Below, in pieces: positions 6,825 to 12,010 of a stretch of 12,010 bases of DNA. A program made the position numbers and the translations under genes. The stretch spans positions 1 through 12,010 of the forward strand of contig JAJYAE010000121.1 of assembly GCA_021779695.1 (NCBI GenBank). Reading direction: 5' to 3'. The notes under the pieces are model-generated. The model worked only from the letters and a program-made list of their open reading frames with translations, searched no databases and was not told the DNA's origin. This stretch comes from Acidobacteriota bacterium (lineage in GTDB: Bacteria > Acidobacteriota > Terriglobia > Terriglobales > Acidobacteriaceae). Each line of letters opens with the position of its first letter. Positions within the stretch are counted from its first letter, which is position 1.

Positions 6825-7711
6825 AGTCAATGTGGAGAGGCCTGTGCACTCTTGGGATTCTGGCGCCGCTGTCGTTGCTTTCCGGTTGTCTGTTCACGAC
6901 CCGCAAGCTGCCAGTGCCGAAGGCTCCCGCTATGGTGCAGACCGTAACGCCGGACCAACTGGTGCAGCGAATGAATCAACGGTGGGATCAGATGGAGACA
7001 CTGAACGCCACCGTTGAAATCCAGGCGAGCGTCCTGAATAGCAGGGAGGGCGTTGCGAAGGACTATACCAGCTTCCGTGGACACATCCTCATGCGGAAGC
7101 CCGGAATGTTGCGCGTGCTCGGCCAGGTTCCGGTGATCGGGATGACGATGTTTGACATGGCCAGCGACGGCAAGACTTTCAGCCTCTACATCCCCTCCCG
7201 CAAGAAAGTAGTGGAAGGTTCCAATCGACTGAGGAGGAAGTCGATTCACCAGGTTGAGAACCTGCGCCCGGGATTTTTCTTTGATGCGATGATGGTGCGT
7301 GGTCTGGAGCCCGACGATCTCTACTCTGTAACAGCCGACGCAGACACCATGGTGGATGCAAGCAAGAAGCATCTATTGATGGTGCCTGAGTACGTTCTGA
7401 GCATCATGCGGCGCCAGCCAGGCCGGAATGAACTCACCCCGGTACGCGTCGTGACCTTTCATCGGGATGACCTGATGCCCTACAGGCAGGATCTCTACGA
7501 CGCGGATGGAAATCTTGAAACTGAAGTTATCTATGCGCGGTACGCGGATTTTGGATCGGGCAAGTATCCCTCCGTTGTAACGATTCGCCGTCCCATGGAG
7601 GAGTACCAGGCAGTGCTCCATGTTGAGAAAGTCGTGGAGAACATGCCACTCACCGACGAGCAGTTCCACATCAAGGTGCCAGAAGGCACGGATCTCCAGA
7701 AGCTCGAATAG
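6821..7711 (+). CDS. LolA/LolB-like outer-membrane lipoprotein (DUF4292-type)
   Basis: The 296-aa protein has a clear lipoprotein signal: MKSMWRG, a hydrophobic stretch and a lipobox LSGC with the lipidated Cys at 23. Position +2 is Leu rather than Asp, which by the enterobacterial rule points to the outer membrane. The mature part is beta-rich (segments such as FRGHILMRKPGMLRVLG, GKTFSLYIPSRKKVVEG, VEKVVENMPLTDEQFHIKVP), the pattern of LolA/LolB/DUF4292 half-barrel lipid-binding proteins. It overlaps mltG by 4 nt (ATGA), so it is co-transcribed and probably translationally coupled. A role in outer-membrane lipid or lipoprotein handling is inference from fold and neighbour. I cannot name a close characterised homologue. 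Confidence 0.8.
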   Translation: MKSMWRGLCTLGILAPLSLLSGCLFTTRKLPVPKAPAMVQTVTPDQLVQRMNQRWDQMETLNATVEIQASVLNSREGVAKDYTSFRGHILMRKPGMLRVLGQVPVIGMTMFDMASDGKTFSLYIPSRKKVVEGSNRLRRKSIHQVENLRPGFFFDAMMVRGLEPDDLYSVTADADTMVDASKKHLLMVPEYVLSIMRRQPGRNELTPVRVVTFHRDDLMPYRQDLYDADGNLETEVIYARYADFGSGKYPSVVTIRRPMEEYQAVLHVEKVVENMPLTDEQFHIKVPEGTDLQKLE

Positions 7712-7732
7712 ACACCCCGGTCATTCGAACGG

Positions 7733-10072
7733 CTATTGTGCAGCACTGCCGTGCATCAGGATCTGGTAGCGGTGCGCGTATTCGACCTTGTACGCATCGA
7801 CCGCTTCTTCATAGCTCATTTTGGGCGTATCGGCCTGACGTGACCATTGAATGATCACATCCCGCGTGCCAGCAGGAACCGTGATCGTCCCATGCAACGG
7901 GGTCGCGGTGCGGCCGTCGATTTTCACGCTGTGTGCTTCCATGAACCATGGGAGATGGATCACTACACTCCTGGGCGCAGATAAGTAGTGAGTGTCGAGG
8001 TGCAAGTCAGCTTCTGTGGCGGAGGGTTGCGTCAGGTTGAAGGCTATGCTGCCAAAGTAGGTAGGCGCCTGAGTGACTTCGATGGTCTTGCCCGCGCCGA
8101 TCCAATCGGGTGAAAGCACGCTGAGCAAATGCAGTTCATCGCCCTCTTCGCGCACCAACATGATGCGCATCAGAGTGCGATACTCGGCGGCAAACCAGCC
8201 ATGGGGTGCGAGATTGTCCTGAAAGTTGCGGTCTCCCCACGGCCGGATGGCAAATTCAAATCCTGCGTGGGTGGAGCTGGTGTGGAGCAGCAGCGCATAC
8301 AGTTCCTGCACTGCCTGTCGCTGATCGCCGCGCACCACTTCGGTCATCGTGTTCTTGATGGTGAGGTAATGGTGCAGGAATTCACCGTCGGCATAGGTCA
8401 TGATGCCTTCGGCATACTTTGCCTGTGTAGTCTTGAGGGTTGCCGTAACGCGTGGATCGTGCGGGTCCAGTGTGGGTTCAGGGACAACCGACAGCAAATT
8501 GCCCCAGTCATACCCGCCATTTTTTCCATCGAGCGCCGGAGGAATATAACCGTTGTGTGCTGCGGTCTGCTGATCGAGCACCTTGAGAAATGCAGTGCGG
8601 TAATCGTTGTATTCGGTCTGCCAGGAGGAAGCGAGGTTCGAATGGCCCGTCTCCTGCGCCATCTGGATGGCTAGCTTCAGCCCGGAAAGTGCCAGGAAGT
8701 TATAGCCGGTCAAATGCCCCGGGACAAATTCGTTATCGCGCACATCGCTGGCAGGCATGATGTGCAGCGGATCAGCCGCACGCGCCTGCCTCAGCCATTG
8801 CACCGCACGGTCAATCTGCGGCAGCGCCCACTCCGCAAAAGCTTTGTCGTGTGTCATACGATAGTGCTGCGAGTAGCCCCACACCGCCTCGCCCCATCCG
8901 TCATATTGTTGTGGCTGCGAAAGGAAATTGCCGTTGGGCTTCTGCGATTTGGCGAAGAAGGCCAGAACCTGTGCGGCGACTTTTGGGTAACCGGTGACGT
9001 CGTAGCTATGCACGATGTCGGCGCCGTCGCGCAGGTAGAACTCGTGGTAGTGAAGCTTGTTGACAGTCTGAATGTAGTCGGGCCCGATATGGTCGCGGGC
9101 GATGAGGTCATAGATGAGATTGGTATAGAAAGTGTCGACCGGCTTCTGTTCGGGCAGAGTGATTTGCATCCCCTCGGTGAGGATGTGATTCCAGAATGAG
9201 ACGACCTGAGCGTGTGCTGCGTCCAAATTCGCCTGGCGTATCGTCGCCATCTCCGCTGTAGGCACGACGGGCATCTTGAAGTCGAGCGTGAAGTCGTCAC
9301 CGGGATTGAGCAAGCGGGAATACGTGACGATACCGGCGGCAACAGTCGGATCCACCAGGAGCTTGCTGGGCTTGCTGATGTCCTGGGGGTAGTTGTAACG
9401 GCCGTGCAGGGTCCAGCCGCGATTCACATAACCTGCGGGATACAAATAGAGCAGTCGGCCGTCGCGGAGGAATCCATCTTCGGTAAAGGAGTAGACCCAG
9501 TCCGGGCTAAATCTCTCGCCAATCTGGCGGTAATCGCCTGGGTAGCGGCCTTCACGCGGCCGGTCAAAGCGGTTGTCGCCGTGCGTCGCACCGGTATTGT
9601 TTGGCGCGTCGTAGCGCATGCCCGTTGCAAGAATGGCGCGATTGGGCCTGCTTCCTGCGTTATGCATTGAAACGCGTATGAAGTTAACGAGCGTGCCCTC
9701 CGGCTTACCGTCGAGTGTGGCCGCAAACAGGGTGAATCGGTAGGCCACGCCGTCGCGCTCAAATTGGTAGCGAATGATGGGCAAATGGCCGTCTTCGAGC
9801 GTGCGGATGCGCACGTGCGTTGGATCAAGGGCCGGGCCCGCGAAGAACATCATCTCCCCAAAGCCGGTCCGCAGGTAGCCCTCCGGCGTCACCTCCGTGG
9901 CGGCTTCGGCATCCATCATGCCGATTTCATCTGTCGGTGCAGAAAAGTAGGAGAAAGGCTGGCCGGGCTTGTCAATGGAGGGAGAGACCATTTGAGCCTG
10001 CGTGAGTGGAACACCGGGAGCAAAGCCGAACAGGCTAACAAGCAGAAAGATGGAAAGAGGGGCGTTCTTCAT
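7733..10072 (-). CDS. Secreted six-hairpin (alpha/alpha)6-type glycosidase-like protein, family unassigned
   Basis: The 779-aa protein has a Sec signal peptide (1-26, cleavage likely after LTQA). The N-terminal 300 residues look beta-rich (supersandwich-like). From about 320 to 670 the sequence has the helix-pair rhythm of six-hairpin glycosidases, and the C-terminal part is again beta-rich, as in GH78/GH63/GH15-like architectures. Conserved-looking acidic positions are D349 in YLRDGADIV, D391 and E395 in YDGWGEAVWGY, and E606 in AGFEFAIRPWGDRNF; these are candidate catalytic residues only. I chose ATG 10072 because the signal peptide begins there; the GTG at 10129 adds 19 unlikely residues. 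The Shine-Dalgarno is weak. It lies 77 nt downstream of the CHAT gene on the same strand and ends 21 bp from the convergent lipoprotein gene. Hydrolysis of a plant or microbial polysaccharide is plausible, but the substrate is unknown. Confidence 0.75.
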   Translation of the reverse strand: MKNAPLSIFLLVSLFGFAPGVPLTQAQMVSPSIDKPGQPFSYFSAPTDEIGMMDAEAATEVTPEGYLRTGFGEMMFFAGPALDPTHVRIRTLEDGHLPIIRYQFERDGVAYRFTLFAATLDGKPEGTLVNFIRVSMHNAGSRPNRAILATGMRYDAPNNTGATHGDNRFDRPREGRYPGDYRQIGERFSPDWVYSFTEDGFLRDGRLLYLYPAGYVNRGWTLHGRYNYPQDISKPSKLLVDPTVAAGIVTYSRLLNPGDDFTLDFKMPVVPTAEMATIRQANLDAAHAQVVSFWNHILTEGMQITLPEQKPVDTFYTNLIYDLIARDHIGPDYIQTVNKLHYHEFYLRDGADIVHSYDVTGYPKVAAQVLAFFAKSQKPNGNFLSQPQQYDGWGEAVWGYSQHYRMTHDKAFAEWALPQIDRAVQWLRQARAADPLHIMPASDVRDNEFVPGHLTGYNFLALSGLKLAIQMAQETGHSNLASSWQTEYNDYRTAFLKVLDQQTAAHNGYIPPALDGKNGGYDWGNLLSVVPEPTLDPHDPRVTATLKTTQAKYAEGIMTYADGEFLHHYLTIKNTMTEVVRGDQRQAVQELYALLLHTSSTHAGFEFAIRPWGDRNFQDNLAPHGWFAAEYRTLMRIMLVREEGDELHLLSVLSPDWIGAGKTIEVTQAPTYFGSIAFNLTQPSATEADLHLDTHYLSAPRSVVIHLPWFMEAHSVKIDGRTATPLHGTITVPAGTRDVIIQWSRQADTPKMSYEEAVDAYKVEYAHRYQILMHGSAAQ

Positions 10073-10095
10073 GACAGAAAAGGCTACAGCATGCA

Positions 10096-10126
10096 GGTCT
10101 GCTTGTGCAGTAAGAGAATGCAGACC
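10096..10126. repeat. Inverted repeat in the gap between CHAT and glycosidase genes
   Basis: GGTCTGC (10096-10102) and GCAGACC (10120-10126) form a perfect 7-bp inverted repeat with a 17-nt loop, inside the 77-bp gap upstream of the secreted glycosidase start. No T-tract follows. It could be a weak terminator/attenuator, an operator, or chance. Confidence 0.45.
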
Positions 10127-10149
10127 CACGAGACTCTGGGGTCGCTCTG

Positions 10150-12010
10150 CTAATGCGTCTTCCCGTCAAAGATGGAGTGCAAGTCGGAGTGACCTGCGCC
10201 GAATGCATCATAAGCAGCCCAATAGAAAGGATGCCGGGAGCGTGGGCTGGCTGCGACAACGCGACGGGCACCTGTGAGTGCCGCCGGGGCGCTTTTGCCG
10301 GTGGCAAGATTCGAATAGAAAGCACGCATCAGGATCGCAGCAGTGGTGGAGTCAATTGGCCAGCGCGTTGCAACAATCTGCGGCACTCCCATTGCAGTCA
10401 GCTCGTCAACCATGTCACCCGTGCCGTGGTTCCAGCCCGGCTGGCTCTGGCTCGTGGAGCATGCGGAGAGTACGATGAGACACGCCTTGCGTGGAGGATT
10501 CGCGCGGAGCAGTGCCTCATCCACAAAAGGCCTGTCCCCAGCCAGTCCTGAGGGAGCAAGGAGGAGCCGGGTTTCCCCGTTTTGCTGCGCTGCGTGGCCC
10601 GCGAAGTGAATCAGCGCGGCCGATGGCAGATCGCGCGCGACTCGATCCTGCGTGGCCTGGCGACCAAGTAGCACGTCCGACCTTGCCTCAAAGAGCGCGA
10701 CGGAGCGCGCTTCATCGAGTGCACTCGAAAGCATCGACGGGGCTCCAGCCCCGACAGACGCTCCTACAATCAGCGCGCTTGATGTGGATGTCGCAGGGCG
10801 TCGGCGCGAGGCAAGAAGGAGTGATGGAACCTCGTCGAGATCGAAGCGCAGTCCAATTGGGCCGCTGGCGCTCTCTACGGCCGGCCAGGGAAGATTGCCA
10901 ATCAGCGGATCCGACTCAATCAGCAAGAGAGGCGAGGTGGTTGCCGAGCGGTCCAGTGTGGGGAGAAGGATTTCTCCGGCACGCCGCGCCGCGACGTCAA
11001 CAGAAGGGAGGGACGTTGCTGGCGAGGATGCCATGAGCTGCAGGTTAGAAATGGATGCGAGGACCTGGCTCTGTTGCAGGTGGACTTCACGCCACAGGAC
11101 CCGCCGGTCCTCCGCGTGATACGACAAGAGGCGATCAGGAAGGACAATGACGCCGATCAGTTGATCCCCGCTTTTGAGTTCGCGAGTCAGTGCGGAGTCA
11201 AGTTGCGGGTCCAGGCAGTCAAGAGCCTTTTGTGGACAAAGCGGCACGGGCTGGCCCAGAATACGCAGCCGATAGCGCTCCCAAAGAGCGAGGATGCTTG
11301 TTCCAGGGCGATCCAATGCAAGCCAGGTCGCCACCAGAGATGCATACAGAACGCGATCCTGCCGCGCAAAGATCATGTTTCCGGAACCGACACTGCGGCC
11401 TCGATCTTCCTCGATAAGGATGGCATTGCGAAGCAAAGGCTCAGCAGCTTCCGGCTTGCCGGAAGCCAGCAGGAGCTGGCCACGCGCGGCAGCATAAAGA
11501 GCCATCTCCTCTTCGTCATCCAGGCCCGCAAGGTGGGCCTGCGCGCGCTGAAGCAGATTGGCGGCGGACCGCTGATCGCCGCGCGATAGGTAGAGATTGG
11601 CAAGGGCAATCTCACTGTCGGCGAGGAACTCCCGCAATGATCGCTGATCGCTTTGCTGCGTCAGTTCCGCTTCTACTATTTCCATCTGTTCCTGCGCTTC
11701 AGTAATCGATCCCGCACGAATGGCTGCAATCGCGAGGTCATAACGCTGCGCAGGAATCAGCGCATTGCTCGACGTCAATTTCAAGATCCCGAGCAGCTCC
11801 CGTTGCAGGAGGAGTTCGAGCTGCTCGCGCGGCGTGTTCTTCTCCACCTCTGCTAGGCCTGCAAGTATGGTGTAGGCGCGAAACGGGGGGTAATCACCGG
11901 CATAGAACTGGCGAAGTGTCTCCATGAAAATGCGCCAGCTATCTTCAGTGTCTCCGGCTTCCACAGCGGCGCCGCCGATTTGATTTCTGCTGCGCATGGC
12001 GAGTAGCGCA
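10150..12010 (-). CDS. TPR-CHAT domain protein, caspase-like cysteine peptidase fold (partial, N-terminus off window)
   Basis: The 619 visible codons run off the right edge. The ATG at 11997 is preceded by in-frame codons without a stop and is probably internal. Numbering from that Met, residues 1 to about 250 are helical repeats of TPR type (for example ALANLYLSRGDQRSAANLL and GQLLLASGKPEAAEPLL). Residues from about 265 form a CHAT domain with the expected dyad: His468 in LIHFAGHA and Cys513 in VLSACST. The usual C-terminal ATRWPIDSTTAAILMRAFY and HPFYWAAY blocks follow. CHAT is a clan CD fold shared with separase and caspases. Known TPR-CHAT peptidases act in regulated proteolysis, including type III-E CRISPR (Craspase) and gasdermin defence, but most bacterial copies have no known substrate. 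No Cas, gasdermin or other partner is in the window. The stop is 77 nt before the secreted glycosidase. Confidence 0.9.
   Translation of the reverse strand, partial: ALLAMRSRNQIGGAAVEAGDTEDSWRIFMETLRQFYAGDYPPFRAYTILAGLAEVEKNTPREQLELLLQRELLGILKLTSSNALIPAQRYDLAIAAIRAGSITEAQEQMEIVEAELTQQSDQRSLREFLADSEIALANLYLSRGDQRSAANLLQRAQAHLAGLDDEEEMALYAAARGQLLLASGKPEAAEPLLRNAILIEEDRGRSVGSGNMIFARQDRVLYASLVATWLALDRPGTSILALWERYRLRILGQPVPLCPQKALDCLDPQLDSALTRELKSGDQLIGVIVLPDRLLSYHAEDRRVLWREVHLQQSQVLASISNLQLMASSPATSLPSVDVAARRAGEILLPTLDRSATTSPLLLIESDPLIGNLPWPAVESASGPIGLRFDLDEVPSLLLASRRRPATSTSSALIVGASVGAGAPSMLSSALDEARSVALFEARSDVLLGRQATQDRVARDLPSAALIHFAGHAAQQNGETRLLLAPSGLAGDRPFVDEALLRANPPRKACLIVLSACSTSQSQPGWNHGTGDMVDELTAMGVPQIVATRWPIDSTTAAILMRAFYSNLATGKSAPAALTGARRVVAASPRSRHPFYWAAYDAFGAGHSDLHSIFDGKTH

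Noticed and set aside
10073..10129. GTG start at 10129 for the secreted glycosidase
   Set aside because: It would put 19 non-hydrophobic residues before a standard Sec signal peptide that begins at the ATG at 10072.
10491..11589. Several plus-strand open frames opposite the CHAT gene
   Set aside because: They overlap each other and a gene with clear TPR and CHAT motifs, and their products are low-complexity, Arg/Ser/Ala-rich shadows.
10150..12010. Craspase-like or gasdermin-linked defence operon around the CHAT protein
   Set aside because: No Cas effector, CRISPR repeat, gasdermin-like or toxin gene is present on the visible side; the idea stays open only for sequence beyond the right edge.

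Overview
The window looks like an ordinary chromosomal stretch of a moderately GC-rich, diderm, soil-type bacterium. The best guess is Acidobacteriota (Terriglobia/Acidobacteriaceae). This rests on the mix of a Tat-exported GH2 enzyme with a small extra C-terminal beta domain, a secreted six-hairpin-type glycosidase, a TPR-CHAT protein, and the housekeeping cluster ruvX-greA-CDP-alcohol transferase next to mltG. The taxonomy is inference; there is no rRNA or other marker here.

Layout. Positions 2-661 (+) hold the C-terminal kinase core of a sensor histidine kinase, cut by the left edge. After a 170-bp gap with a plausible promoter comes a 992-aa Tat-dependent GH2 beta-galactosidase-type enzyme (832-3810, +). 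It ends at a strong hairpin of about 20 bp (3826-3869) that sits between convergent genes and probably ends transcription on both sides.

The minus-strand housekeeping cluster 5676->3918 reads ruvX (Holliday junction resolvase-like/rRNA maturation nuclease family), greA (transcript cleavage factor) and a CDP-alcohol phosphatidyltransferase that resembles phosphatidylinositol-phosphate synthases. Divergently from ruvX run mltG (endolytic murein transglycosylase) and, overlapping it by 4 nt, a LolA/LolB-like outer-membrane lipoprotein (5790-7711, +). These two form a cell-envelope operon.

The right part is all minus strand: a TPR-CHAT cysteine-protease-like protein (stop at 10150, running off the right edge), then 77 bp with a small inverted repeat, then a secreted (alpha/alpha)6-barrel-like glycosidase of unassigned family (10072->7733) that converges on the lipoprotein gene.

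I saw no RNA genes, insertion sequences, CRISPR arrays, phage genes or signs of recent transfer. No gap between genes exceeds 170 bp. The items most worth a second look are the TPR-CHAT protein (dyad intact, partners outside the window), the unassigned secreted glycosidase, the PIP-synthase-like lipid enzyme, the extra C-terminal domain of the GH2 enzyme, and the unusual start region of ruvX. I did not find a convincing undescribed multi-gene system inside these 12 kb.
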